Positions 1 to 8,187 of a stretch of DNA of 60,305 nt are shown here, piece by piece. Under the pieces are notes generated by a model. It saw only the letters and a list, made by a program, of their open reading frames with translations. It was not told the DNA's origin and did not search any database. The DNA is from a virus. The position numbers and the translations under genes are program-made. Position 1 is the first letter of the stretch. The number at the start of each line of letters is the position of its first letter. The stretch spans positions 1-60,305 of the IMG/VR virus record IMGVR_UViG_3300022902_000970. The stretch is one strand, 5' to 3'.

Positions 1-335
1 ATTACAAACAAATATTTGCCCATGAGGAGCCTAATTCCATCACCTGTGTAGAAGATTTTTGCGACATGTTGAACTTTTTGGTAGATAACAATAAGACAGG
101 TATTTATAATTGTTCTAACGATGGTGTAGTCACACCATATGAAATCGCCCTGGGAATAAAAGAATATCTTTTACCTGAACTAGAAGTCACTTCCGCATCT
201 TATGAATATACTCTGAGCTTACAAGAAAATAAACGTGTAAATACTATTTTATCTAATGAAAAACTGAAACAAGCCGGCTTCACGCCAAGACATGCTAAAG
301 ATGCTTTAAAATGGTGTTTGGAAAATTATGAATAA
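1..335 (+). CDS. SDR sugar-nucleotide reductase/epimerase, C-terminal part (5' truncated)
   Basis: The reading frame is open from base 3, so the gene begins upstream of the window. The visible ~110 residues resemble the C-terminal substrate-binding part of RmlD-like dTDP-4-dehydrorhamnose reductases and related extended SDRs: a V-E-D-F segment, then G-I-Y-N-C-S-N-D-G, a helix, and a final short helix before the stop. The catalytic Y-x-x-x-K and the Rossmann fold would lie upstream. It overlaps the next gene by 8 bases (ATG at 328, stop ending at 335), so it belongs to the glycan operon. RmlD is the best guess because an RmlB-like gene lies downstream, but the substrate cannot be fixed from the tail alone. 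Confidence 0.7.
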   Translation, partial: YKQIFAHEEPNSITCVEDFCDMLNFLVDNNKTGIYNCSNDGVVTPYEIALGIKEYLLPELEVTSASYEYTLSLQENKRVNTILSNEKLKQAGFTPRHAKDALKWCLENYE

Positions 336-1083
336 AATAGCTCTTGTTATAAACACTATTAGTAAAAATAAAGATATTTGGGATATGTTCTTCACCCAGA
401 TTAAAAAACACACCCCTTCTTCTTTCTTTACAAAAAAATACATTTTTGTTGATAAAACAGATGATATATTGCCAGATGATTATGAAGTAATACACTATGA
501 TACGGATAAAAAATATAGAGATCAATTTTTAACAGGGATTTCTAAAGTCCAAGAAGAATACTGTATCTATATTTCGGAAGATTACATTCTCTATGATGAC
601 ATTATAGAAGATTCGATAAAAGAATATATGGGGGTATTAAAAAACGACCCTCACCTGTCTTTTGTTAGGTTTATAAAAGGCGGAATAATAAACATTCCTT
701 TTCCTTCCTATCAAGGAAGGAAAGATCTTTTCGAGCTTCATCATTCTATTCCTTATTTCTATACCAATCAAGCAGCATTGTGGAGAACCAGAGATCTAGA
801 AAAAATTCATCAACATGGACCTAACCTGCATATCGCAAATATGGATTATGAAAATTCTTTTGAGTGGCAGGCAACAAAAACGTGTCAAGACCTTGATATA
901 AAAGGTCTTTTCTGTTATCATGGCGAAACCAAGCGCGGGATGTACCACTATGACTCAAGTATATTTCCACACGTAGCCACAGCATTAGTAAAAGGCAAGT
1001 GGAATTTAAGCGAATATCAAAAAGAACTCACACCTTTAATAAAAGAATATAAGATAGACACTAGCCAACGAGGAGCCGTTTAG
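328..1083 (+). CDS. putative glycosyltransferase (GT-A-like)
   Basis: A soluble 251-residue protein with no signal peptide or membrane segment. The N-terminus (K-I-A-L-V-I-N-T) looks like a first Rossmann strand, and around residue 85 there is an acidic I-S-E-D-Y-I-L-Y-D stretch in the place where GT-A enzymes carry the metal-binding DxD-type motif. Position between an SDR and a second glycosyltransferase supports a role in sugar transfer. I do not recognise a named family, so both fold and activity are inference. It starts inside the stop region of the previous gene, and its stop (ending 1083) touches the GTG start of the next gene. Confidence 0.5.
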   Translation: MNKIALVINTISKNKDIWDMFFTQIKKHTPSSFFTKKYIFVDKTDDILPDDYEVIHYDTDKKYRDQFLTGISKVQEEYCIYISEDYILYDDIIEDSIKEYMGVLKNDPHLSFVRFIKGGIINIPFPSYQGRKDLFELHHSIPYFYTNQAALWRTRDLEKIHQHGPNLHIANMDYENSFEWQATKTCQDLDIKGLFCYHGETKRGMYHYDSSIFPHVATALVKGKWNLSEYQKELTPLIKEYKIDTSQRGAV

Positions 1084-2042
1084 TGAAAATAGTTGAGGAT
1101 TTATCCATAGAAGTTCCAGATACAAACGCACATCACTGGAAGTTGAATGAACTTAGTAAAAATTCTCATGATGCTGTTTTGATGTACGGATTTAATGCTT
1201 CTGCGAATGCTCAACTACATGATGAATATAAAGACTTTAAAAGAAGAATTTATTTTAACAACTGGGCGCCATGCGAGTTCGCCCAATATAAACCTCACAA
1301 TAATAAAACAGGGCTGAAGTATGAAGAATATTTCAACGAAGTTTACTCTATATGTCCATATAGCAGCGATTGGCTTAATAACTTCGATCTGAATAGAGAA
1401 TACAAGCCAATATTTTATCCTTTCAATTCCAAGATTATACCTGAAAATTGTGAAAAACAATATGATGTCATTTATCATGGAGGTATTCACGGTCAAGAAC
1501 ACTACAACTGTCTTTTGACCATGAAAGAGTTTAACTATAGATATGTTACCATGACTAGCCATATAAATCAAATGACTCAACAGTGCCTGCCTTTTGCTAC
1601 TAATGTAAATTTAAATTTTCAAGAAAAGATAAATTTAGTAGCTAAAAGTAAAATTTCAGTATGTTATAATCTAGTACACATAGCCTCTTCACACATTCCA
1701 GCTATAAAATCTTATAACAAGTGGATGGAAAACAAAGCATTTAGTGAGGTAGACAAATGGAACGTGATGCCTCAATTTAAAACAAGAGCCCACGAAGCGG
1801 CTATCTCTAGAACATTAAATTTAGTACAGAAAGATTCTTGGAATATAATGGAGAATTATTATGAACCTGAAACAGAATTCATCTATTTTAACAATGAAAG
1901 CGACTTGAGAAATAAAATTATTGACATAATCAATAATTGGGAAGATTATCAAACTATTATTGAAAACGCTTATAACAAAGCGATGAAGTATACAACCAAT
2001 AATTTTATTCAATTAATAGCTTCAGGAGAACAATGGAAATGA
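1083..2042 (+). CDS. putative GT-B glycosyltransferase (CgeB/group 1-like)
   Basis: 319 residues starting at GTG 1083, preceded by a strong GAGGAG ribosome-binding site. The C-terminal third resembles the glycosyltransferase group-1 / CgeB-like end: R-A-H-E-A-A near residue 240, an acidic E-P-E-T-E-F-I-Y-F segment, then a helical stretch. In this family the C-terminal domain binds the nucleotide-sugar donor. The middle V-I-Y-H-G-G-I-H-G looks like the domain-linker glycine loop of GT-B folds. It overlaps the C-methyltransferase gene by 10 bases. Donor and acceptor are unknown. Confidence 0.55.
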   Translation: MKIVEDLSIEVPDTNAHHWKLNELSKNSHDAVLMYGFNASANAQLHDEYKDFKRRIYFNNWAPCEFAQYKPHNNKTGLKYEEYFNEVYSICPYSSDWLNNFDLNREYKPIFYPFNSKIIPENCEKQYDVIYHGGIHGQEHYNCLLTMKEFNYRYVTMTSHINQMTQQCLPFATNVNLNFQEKINLVAKSKISVCYNLVHIASSHIPAIKSYNKWMENKAFSEVDKWNVMPQFKTRAHEAAISRTLNLVQKDSWNIMENYYEPETEFIYFNNESDLRNKIIDIINNWEDYQTIIENAYNKAMKYTTNNFIQLIASGEQWK

Positions 2043-3247
2043 AATGTAGAGGCTGCAAATCAGAAAAAATAAACTTGGTATTAGACCTTGGAAATCAACC
2101 TTGGTGTAATGATTTCTTAACAGAAGAAAGAGTCGGCACAGAAGAGAAATATCCTCTTCGCTTATGTTATTGTGAAGATTGCGAGCTATTACAGCTTGAT
2201 CATACCGTCCCCAAAGAGACTATGTTCGCTGACCATCAATATCTTTCGGGCATGACTACAACTTTGGTAAATCACTTTTATGAAGTAGCTGAAGAAAACG
2301 TTAAACAATTTAGAATGCAACCTGATGACCTAGTGGTCGATATCGGCGGGAACGACGGAAGTCAACTTTTACAATACAAAAAAGCCGGCGTTAACAATGT
2401 TCTTAATATAGAATCAGCTAAAAGGGTATCATGCATCTCTAGAGATGCCGGCGTAAAAACAGTCAATGAATTTTTTAACGAAGATAGTGCTAAAAAGCAT
2501 TTAGGAGAAAAGACAGTCAAGCTTTATAATGCTTCCGGCGTGTTCTTTCACCTAGAAGAGCTTCATAGCGTTATTAAGGGTATTAAATATTCCCTCCGTG
2601 ATGACGGTATTTTGGTCGTTCAGTTCATGTATGCCGGAGCGATGATCGAGAATGGAAACTTCGATACGATTTATCACGAGCACTTGTGCTACTATACTAT
2701 TAGAAGCTTGAATAACCTTCTTAAACCCTACGGAATGGAGATCTTTGATGCCTACGCCTCTGACATTCATAGTGGCTCTATTATAGCCAAGATTTGTCAC
2801 AATCACAGCGATTTAAACGTGCAGACAGATAGATTTTTAGAGTTACTAGAAAAAGATAACGAATATTCAATTCAAAGAACCTTAGAGTTTGCGGAAAGCG
2901 TAAAGCAGAATAAACATGCTTTAAGAGAACTGTTGACTGATATCAAGAACAAAAATAAAAGTGTTTATGTTTATGGAGCCCCTGCTAAAGGAAATACTTT
3001 GCTCAATTATTTCGGCATTGATAGAACCCTTGTAGACAAGGCAGTAGAAATCAACCCAATGAAAATTGGTCATTTCTTACCTCAATCGCATATTCCCATC
3101 TGTCAGGAAACAAAAGATGACTTACCAGATTACTATCTTCTCTTGTCTCATAATTTTGCAAAAGAAATTTTAAACAAAAACAAAGACATCATCGCTCAAG
3201 GGGTTAAGTTTATCATTCCCTTTCCGAAACTTGAGGTGATTGATTGA
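2033..3247 (+). CDS. sugar C-methyltransferase (TylC3/NovU type)
   Basis: 404 residues, normal length for SAM-dependent sugar C-methyltransferases of the TylCIII/NovU/EvaC type, which add a branching methyl to 4-keto-deoxysugar nucleotides. Three parts are visible. There is an N-terminal zinc module with C5, C8, C47 and C50; a methyltransferase core whose SAM loop V-V-D-I-G-G-N-D-G-S lies near residue 101; and a C-terminal domain with V-Y-V-Y-G-A-P-A-K-G-N-T (about residue 315), typical of Methyltransf_14. The sequence Y-H-E-H-L-C-Y-Y around residue 214 matches the usual active-site region. Start ATG 2033 has an AGGAG site. Such an enzyme needs a 4-keto sugar, which the downstream RmlB-like dehydratase could supply. 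Confidence 0.85.
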   Translation: MEMKCRGCKSEKINLVLDLGNQPWCNDFLTEERVGTEEKYPLRLCYCEDCELLQLDHTVPKETMFADHQYLSGMTTTLVNHFYEVAEENVKQFRMQPDDLVVDIGGNDGSQLLQYKKAGVNNVLNIESAKRVSCISRDAGVKTVNEFFNEDSAKKHLGEKTVKLYNASGVFFHLEELHSVIKGIKYSLRDDGILVVQFMYAGAMIENGNFDTIYHEHLCYYTIRSLNNLLKPYGMEIFDAYASDIHSGSIIAKICHNHSDLNVQTDRFLELLEKDNEYSIQRTLEFAESVKQNKHALRELLTDIKNKNKSVYVYGAPAKGNTLLNYFGIDRTLVDKAVEINPMKIGHFLPQSHIPICQETKDDLPDYYLLLSHNFAKEILNKNKDIIAQGVKFIIPFPKLEVID

Positions 3248-4161
3248 AGGTTTTAGTTACAGGCGCAACTGGTTTTCTTGGAAGACATTTAACTCCAAAG
3301 TTAGACAATCTAGGTTGGGACATATATTTTTCCAACACTAGAACAGCAAATCTTAATAATATCAATAACCTAGATGTTTTTAAAAATATTAAGTTTGATT
3401 ATATTTTTCACCTTGCTGCCGTTACGAAAGCAGGAGATTATTGTTTAAAACACCCTGGAGACCAGTGGCTAAAAAATCAAATCATTAATACTAATATTTT
3501 GGCATATTGGGTTGAAAAACAACCACAAGCAAAAATGATTTGTATGGGAACGAGCTGTTCTTACACACCAGATATTTTCATGACTGAAGATAATTATTTG
3601 TCAGGGGAGCCAGAACCGAGTCTTTATACATATGCCATGACAAAACGAATGCTCCTTTTAGGACTTCAGTCAATTCAAAAAGAATTCGGTCTCAAGTGGC
3701 TTTATTTTGTTCCTTCGACTTTATATGGATCTGATTTCGAACTAGATGATAATCATTTTATTTTTGATTTTATTAGAAACTGTTATAACGCAAAATATAA
3801 TGAGCAAGATTTTGTAATATGGGGTAATGGCAATCAAAGAAGAGAACTCATTTATGTCGATGACGCCGTATCCGCCATGATAAATCTTTTATCAGAAGAA
3901 AATCAAGTATTCAATCTTGGCTCAGGTACAGATCATTCAATAAACGAGTTCGCAGAAAAAATTTGCAAATGTTACAACTATGATTATAATCTAGTAAAGC
4001 GTGATTTGTCTAAATATGTCGGAGTTAAAGAGAAAAAAATTGACACTGCTAAAGTTTTAAAACATTTAGGAGACAAAGGTTTTTTAAATACATCTTTGGA
4101 CGAGGGTTTAGAAAAAAGTGTTAACTATTTTATTACCGCAATGGAGAAAATAAATGATTGA
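3244..4161 (+). CDS. extended SDR sugar-nucleotide epimerase/reductase (GDP-fucose synthase-like)
   Basis: 305 residues starting at TTG 3244, which overlaps the previous stop as TTGA. The NAD(P)-binding loop T-G-A-T-G-F-L-G lies at residues 7-14, and a Y-A-M-T-K catalytic Y-x-x-x-K follows near residue 130, after the S-S-type catalytic region G-T-S-C-S-Y. The motif V-P-S-T-L-Y-G and the long C-terminal substrate domain are typical of extended SDRs such as GDP-L-fucose synthase or UDP-glucose 4-epimerase. Exact chemistry cannot be read from the sequence. It probably finishes the sugar made by the C-methyltransferase immediately upstream. Confidence 0.75.
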   Translation: MKVLVTGATGFLGRHLTPKLDNLGWDIYFSNTRTANLNNINNLDVFKNIKFDYIFHLAAVTKAGDYCLKHPGDQWLKNQIINTNILAYWVEKQPQAKMICMGTSCSYTPDIFMTEDNYLSGEPEPSLYTYAMTKRMLLLGLQSIQKEFGLKWLYFVPSTLYGSDFELDDNHFIFDFIRNCYNAKYNEQDFVIWGNGNQRRELIYVDDAVSAMINLLSEENQVFNLGSGTDHSINEFAEKICKCYNYDYNLVKRDLSKYVGVKEKKIDTAKVLKHLGDKGFLNTSLDEGLEKSVNYFITAMEKIND

Positions 4162-5095
4162 TATAAACGTTTTTGCGACCAACTCTTATCTGTATTTAAT
4201 ACAAAAAATTCTACTCCCCAGTATTGTAGGTCACCACCCAGGAGCAGAGGTTAATATCCTTTTTACTGAAAAGGGGGCTCTTCCAAACATCGGCGGCGCA
4301 ACTCATGACCCTCAGTTTAAAGACTTAATGACTCATCGCATGGCTCATTATTTAAGAGTTCTAAAGAAGAATAAAGGTAAGAAAGTTTTATTTCTAGATG
4401 GTGATATAATCATTTTCCGACCCTTTCTACACGATTTAGAGGAGCGATTAGATAATTATGACATTCTGCACCAAGGCGGCGGGATTCTCGCTTTTAATTC
4501 CAATGAACACACTATTAAACTGTTTGAAGATTTTGTACACCAGTGTATAGCAACAAAACCAGAAGATCGACCCCCTGGTTTCCCGGAGTTCGAACTGCAA
4601 GCAGCTTTTAAAGAATACTACGACTCTTCTTTAGTGTCGCTCCTTCCTGAGCAATATGGTTATTTGTGCGAAGATCCTTACATGTATCACGCCATGAATA
4701 GTGGAAATACAATGCCTGAAAAAATGGTCATTCTTACTTGGGCAGAACAAATAGCCATTAAACTTAGAAATGTCAAACCAACTGAGTCAGAGCGATTTAA
4801 AAGATTTAAGAAAAATAAAGAAAATATATTATTTGGTTGCGGTTATGTAAAATATAACGACCTCGACGACCCTTCTAAAGGGTTAAATTATTTTGGCTTC
4901 GACTCTTATAAAACCGAAACCTTTGTGGATTTGGACATTATTAAAAATCATACTGATCATCTTTATTTTTGTTTTGAATCCTCTTGGGACAATGAAGAGG
5001 GTATAGAAAAAGAAGATAAAATAGTATATTTCGCTGACATGCAGAAGGCTGGTTTTCCAATTTTTGTTACTCAAGAAGCGGCTCCGTTCTTTTAA
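4154..5095 (+). CDS. putative glycosyltransferase with DxD motif
   Basis: 313 residues. The V-L-F-L-D-G-D-I-I-I-F segment near residue 92 is a classical GT-A DxD motif for the metal-bound nucleotide sugar, followed by a donor/acceptor region with H-Q-G-G-G-I-L-A-F-N. This resembles the nucleotide-diphospho-sugar transferase group (GT77-like). No membrane segments are visible. It overlaps the SDR gene by 8 bases and is followed by a small helical protein. It likely adds one sugar of the glycan built by this cluster; donor unknown. Confidence 0.6.
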   Translation: MIDINVFATNSYLYLIQKILLPSIVGHHPGAEVNILFTEKGALPNIGGATHDPQFKDLMTHRMAHYLRVLKKNKGKKVLFLDGDIIIFRPFLHDLEERLDNYDILHQGGGILAFNSNEHTIKLFEDFVHQCIATKPEDRPPGFPEFELQAAFKEYYDSSLVSLLPEQYGYLCEDPYMYHAMNSGNTMPEKMVILTWAEQIAIKLRNVKPTESERFKRFKKNKENILFGCGYVKYNDLDDPSKGLNYFGFDSYKTETFVDLDIIKNHTDHLYFCFESSWDNEEGIEKEDKIVYFADMQKAGFPIFVTQEAAPFF

Positions 5096-5111
5096 CGCCA
5101 AAGGAAAAATT

Positions 5112-5513
5112 ATGACTAATAGAAAATATTTACCCACACTATCCGAGCTTATAGATCGTCTCTCTATTGTTCAATTAAAAGAAGTGTTTATCCCCGAGCA
5201 CAAAAATGAATACGCACAAGAGATTAGCGCCATCGTCCACGATATTCAACTATCTTTAGATGAAGGTGGAGAGATTACTGCCGAAACAATTAGAGCAATT
5301 GTTGTTCTTTCACAGATGAACTTACATATTTGGCACAATGAATCCAATTATCGCAAAGGTATTAAAGACGGTAACAATCTTGAATTAACTCATGGGATTA
5401 ATGGAATTAGAAATACTGCTAAAAATAAAATCCAAGAGATTGTCGGAGGCAGAAAAGACTACAAAATTGATTGCCTCGCCGCAGATTTCAAAGATTGGGA
5501 AGTAAGCTGGTAG
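5112..5513 (+). CDS. small helical protein of the glycan cluster (unknown)
   Basis: About 133 residues from ATG 5112, chosen because AAGGA precedes it; an in-frame start at 5064 lies inside the previous gene and lacks a site. The protein is all-helical in appearance and begins with L-P-T-L-S-E-L-I-D-R-L-S-I-V-Q-L-K. That opening reminds me of short proteins found beside glycosyltransferases (DUF4254-like), a weak resemblance only. The stop overlaps the GTG of the kinase gene by one base, so translation is probably coupled. No catalytic motif is visible. Confidence 0.55.
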   Translation: MTNRKYLPTLSELIDRLSIVQLKEVFIPEHKNEYAQEISAIVHDIQLSLDEGGEITAETIRAIVVLSQMNLHIWHNESNYRKGIKDGNNLELTHGINGIRNTAKNKIQEIVGGRKDYKIDCLAADFKDWEVSW

Positions 5514-6256
5514 TGAAGGTTTTAGTCATTGGAGACGCCTGCGAAGATGTCTATATCTATGGAAATTGCAACCGTCTAGCTCCAGAAGCCCCCATACCAG
5601 TCTTCGTTCCTCAGAACAAAACCACCAACGGCGGCATGGCTATGAACGTTTTTGCTAATTTAAAGTCGCTTGGGACCACTTGTGATATTCTTCATAATAT
5701 TGAAGAAATTACTAAAACACGATACGTTGACAAAAAGACTAATCATATTTTTTTACGAGTAGATACGGATGATAAAAAACTAGAGCGAGTTAAAGAAAAG
5801 CATCTTGATAAAGATTTTCTTAAACAATACGACGCTATTGTAATATCGGACTACAACAAGGGATTTTTGACAGAAGAAGATATCGAAAAGATTTGTTATG
5901 ATCATCCTCTGACTTTTATGGATACGAAAAAAAATCTAGGGCGCTGGGCAAAAGACTGTACTTGGATTAAAATAAACGAAGAAGAATATGAGAAAACTTT
6001 TAATAAAATCTCACACTTAGATCATATTTTTGATGATAAACTCATCGTAACTTTAAGCGAAAAAGGTTGCCGCTACAAAGGAGATATATTCCCAGTAGAA
6101 AAGGTGGAGATTAAAGATCTAAGCGGAGCTGGAGATACTTTTCTCGCAAGTTTTGTTTCGGATTATCTTAAAAATAAAGATACTACACAAGCAATAATTT
6201 TTGCTAATGAATGCGCTACACAAGTTGTACAAAAGAGAGGGGTAAATGTCATTTAA
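5513..6256 (+). CDS. rfaE1: PfkB-family heptose-phosphate kinase (HldE kinase-domain-like)
   Basis: The true start is GTG 5513, directly after the previous stop; the frame runs open further upstream. The product of 247 residues opens with a V-L-V-I-G-D strand. It has R-L-A-P-E-A-P-I-P-V-F near residue 20, a close match to the R-x-[SA]-P-E-A-P-V-P-V signature of the D-glycero-beta-D-manno-heptose-7-phosphate kinase half of HldE. N-G-G-M-A-M-N, V-I-S-D-Y-N-K-G and the catalytic D-L-S-G-A-G-D-T loop (about residue 200) follow. It is shorter than usual (the domain is about 310 residues), with the middle lid region reduced. The matching nucleotidyltransferase half is the separate gene at 7470. The likely product is heptose bisphosphate on the way to a nucleotide-heptose. 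Confidence 0.8.
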   Translation: MKVLVIGDACEDVYIYGNCNRLAPEAPIPVFVPQNKTTNGGMAMNVFANLKSLGTTCDILHNIEEITKTRYVDKKTNHIFLRVDTDDKKLERVKEKHLDKDFLKQYDAIVISDYNKGFLTEEDIEKICYDHPLTFMDTKKNLGRWAKDCTWIKINEEEYEKTFNKISHLDHIFDDKLIVTLSEKGCRYKGDIFPVEKVEIKDLSGAGDTFLASFVSDYLKNKDTTQAIIFANECATQVVQKRGVNVI

Positions 6257-6536
6257 AGAATATTACGAGCACTATCTAACACTACATCAAAACAAGTGGA
6301 ATCGAAGATTGCACGTCCTTGGGAACGCCTCTACCGTTACATTCGCAACTCTTTGCGTTTTACATTCACTTTGGTTTGTGCTATTATTAACACCATTCAT
6401 AGTTTATCCTTTCGCTTGGAGCGGGCATTTCTTCTTTGAGAAAAACAAGCCTGCTGCTTTTTCCAACCCCTTGTGGGCTAAAGCGTGTGACTGGGTAATG
6501 TTGAAAGATATTCTAACAAGAAAAATAAGGTGGTAA
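6246..6536 (+). CDS. DUF962 / Mpo1-like membrane protein
   Basis: 96 residues with a GAGGGG ribosome-binding site. The pattern is that of DUF962 (Mpo1/YGL010w-like). It has an N-terminal E-Y-Y-E-H-Y-L-T-L-H-Q-N segment, N-R-R-L-H-V-L-G-N, two hydrophobic segments (about residues 28-40 and 43-58), W-S-G-H-F-F-F-E-K-N-K-P-A-A-F, and an ending with P-L-W-A-K-A-C-D-W-V-M. The conserved histidines are the presumed iron ligands. Yeast Mpo1 is a 2-hydroxy-fatty-acid dioxygenase of the ER; the bacterial role is poorly known. Its place between the heptose kinase and an SDR suggests lipid or lipid-linked glycan chemistry at the inner membrane, which is inference. Confidence 0.75.
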   Translation: MSFKEYYEHYLTLHQNKWNRRLHVLGNASTVTFATLCVLHSLWFVLLLTPFIVYPFAWSGHFFFEKNKPAAFSNPLWAKACDWVMLKDILTRKIRW

Positions 6537-6539
6537 GGC

Positions 6540-7469
6540 ATGGCTAAAGTATTAATCACAGGTGGTGCAGGATATATTGGAAGCGAATTAGTTCGATTTC
6601 TTCTTCCTGACCACAAGGTAACAGTTCTAGACAACCTTCTTTACGGAGGAGATTCTTTATTGAGATATGTCCCGGACAAAAATTTTGATTTTGTCAAAGG
6701 AGATGTTAGAGATACGAAGTTATTTAGAACCCTTCTAAACGAGTCAGACATTATTATCCCTCTCGCAGCCTTAGTCGGTTTTCCTTTGTGCGATAAAAGA
6801 CCAAAAGAAGCTGTTGAAGTTAACTTCCAATCCAATGCTTGGCTATCGAATGTAAAGTCGTCTGATCAAATAGTCTTATACCCCTGCACTAACTCGGGAT
6901 ATGGCAAAAGCGTCGATGGTTCTGTAGTGACAGAAGAATCGCCTCTTAACCCTGTATCTTTGTATGGAAAAACAAAAGTTGATGCCGAGACCATTTTTAA
7001 AAAAACTGAAAACTGCGCGACTTTTCGTTTAGCCACCGTCTGTGGACCTTCAAGTAGAATGAGGACTGACTTATTAGTAAATAATTTTGTTCTAAGAGCT
7101 TTGCGTGATAGAATCCTTGTGCTCTATGAATGTGAGTTTATGAGAAACTATGTTCACATATGGGACGTATGTCGATCGTTTAAGTTTCTTATTGACAACT
7201 GGGATGACTGTAAAAACAACACTTATAATCTTGGACACGACGCCATGAATATGAACAAACTTCAGTTAGCCGAAAAGATTGCGGAACATACTCCTCTTGA
7301 GATCATTAAAGCAGAGTTTACCAAAGATCCAGACGTAAGAGATTATATCGTAAGCAGTCAAAAGATCTACGACAAGGGCTTTGAATGCCTCTATGACCTT
7401 GACACAAGTATTGAACAACTAATAAAAGCCTATAAGATTATTGATTCCCCGTGGTATGCTAACTACTAA
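6540..7469 (+). CDS. extended SDR NAD-dependent epimerase/dehydratase
   Basis: 309 residues with T-G-G-A-G-Y-I-G at 7-14, a D-N-L-L-Y-G-G coenzyme-specificity stretch, the L-A-A-L-V-G segment, a Y-G-K-T-K active site (about residue 142), and the usual C-terminal sugar-binding region with Y-V-H-I-W-D-V. It resembles the UDP-glucose 4-epimerase group. It sits three bases after the DUF962 gene and ends right before the nucleotidyltransferase gene, so it separates the two halves of the heptose pathway. A role as the epimerase acting on the activated heptose is possible but not shown. Confidence 0.8.
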   Translation: MAKVLITGGAGYIGSELVRFLLPDHKVTVLDNLLYGGDSLLRYVPDKNFDFVKGDVRDTKLFRTLLNESDIIIPLAALVGFPLCDKRPKEAVEVNFQSNAWLSNVKSSDQIVLYPCTNSGYGKSVDGSVVTEESPLNPVSLYGKTKVDAETIFKKTENCATFRLATVCGPSSRMRTDLLVNNFVLRALRDRILVLYECEFMRNYVHIWDVCRSFKFLIDNWDDCKNNTYNLGHDAMNMNKLQLAEKIAEHTPLEIIKAEFTKDPDVRDYIVSSQKIYDKGFECLYDLDTSIEQLIKAYKIIDSPWYANY

Positions 7470-7874
7470 ATGAAAGTTATTTGGACTAATGGTTGTTTTG
7501 ACATACTTCATCGCGGACACATAGAACTTTTTAAATTTTGTAAATCTCAAGGCGACTATCTTGTCGTAGGTATCGATACAGATAAAAGAGTAAAAGAAAA
7601 CAAAGGACCTGATCGACCTTTTAACAAAGAGGAAGACAGGTCCTTTTTTTTGGAATCTATTAAATATATCGATAAAGTAGTAATGTTCTCATCCGACGAA
7701 GAGCTTGGGCAACGATTAGTAGAAAATGGCGTTGATATCATGATTGTTGGATCGGATTGGCAAGGCAAGCGCGTGGTAGGAGAGGAAAAGGTTAACAAAG
7801 TTTTATTTTTTGATAGAATAGGAACATATTCTACAACCAACATCTTGGAGGCGAACAATGACATACGTAGTTGA
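7470..7874 (+). CDS. rfaE2: nucleotidyltransferase (HldE C-terminal-like, ADP-heptose synthase type)
   Basis: 134 residues of the cytidylyltransferase-like fold. T-N-G-C-F-D-I-L-H-R-G-H at residues 5-16 contains the H-x-G-H nucleotide-binding motif in the exact context of the RfaE domain II family. G-I-D-T-D-K-R-V-K and G-P-x-R-P follow, and I-G-x-Y-S-T-T-N-I near the end matches the S-T-T-x-I closing motif. The enzyme would join heptose-1-phosphate to a nucleotide. It starts one base after the previous stop with a weak ribosome-binding site. The coding sequence contains a 10-bp inverted repeat followed by T8 (7602-7651), listed separately. Confidence 0.85.
   Translation: MKVIWTNGCFDILHRGHIELFKFCKSQGDYLVVGIDTDKRVKENKGPDRPFNKEEDRSFFLESIKYIDKVVMFSSDEELGQRLVENGVDIMIVGSDWQGKRVVGEEKVNKVLFFDRIGTYSTTNILEANNDIRS
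7602..7651 (+). terminator. terminator-like hairpin with T8 inside the nucleotidyltransferase gene
   Basis: AAAGGACCTG at 7602-7611 is perfectly complementary to CAGGTCCTTT at 7637-7646. The 3' arm runs into eight consecutive T (7644-7651). The loop is about 25 bases, long for an intrinsic terminator. Because it lies inside a coding gene, it could act as a partial terminator or attenuator, or be chance; translating ribosomes would normally prevent folding. Confidence 0.3.
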
Positions 7875-8187
7875 TATCGATGGAACCATTTGTGAAAAAT
7901 CTCCTGGTAATGATTATACCAAAGCCGTTCCTTTGCATAATAGAATAAAGATAGTTAATCAGCTTTATGATGATGGACACAACATTGTTTATCTTACAGC
8001 CAGAGGAATGGGTCGGCACAACAATGATGCTGAAAAAGCTATTGCCCAGTTTTACGAGATGACAGAAAAACAACTTGCTTCGTGGGAAGCTAAATACCAC
8101 ACTTTAATGCTCGGCAAACCAGCCGGGGATTTTTACATTGATGATAAAGGAATAAACGCACATGTCTACTTTGAATCAGGCTCCTGA
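7858..8187 (+). CDS. HAD-family phosphatase, small
   Basis: 109 residues with a GGAGG ribosome-binding site. All HAD motifs are visible: D-I-D-G-T at residues 6-10 (nucleophile aspartate and acid/base aspartate), L-T-A-R-G near residue 46, and G-K-P-A-G-D-F-Y-I-D-D-K-G near the end (lysine and metal aspartates). There is no cap domain. Small HAD proteins of this type occur in capsule and LPS clusters. A GmhB-like heptose-bisphosphate phosphatase step lies between the kinase and nucleotidyltransferase reactions, so it is a natural candidate, although its sequence class is not that of classical GmhB. It overlaps both neighbouring genes. Confidence 0.75.
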   Translation: MTYVVDIDGTICEKSPGNDYTKAVPLHNRIKIVNQLYDDGHNIVYLTARGMGRHNNDAEKAIAQFYEMTEKQLASWEAKYHTLMLGKPAGDFYIDDKGINAHVYFESGS

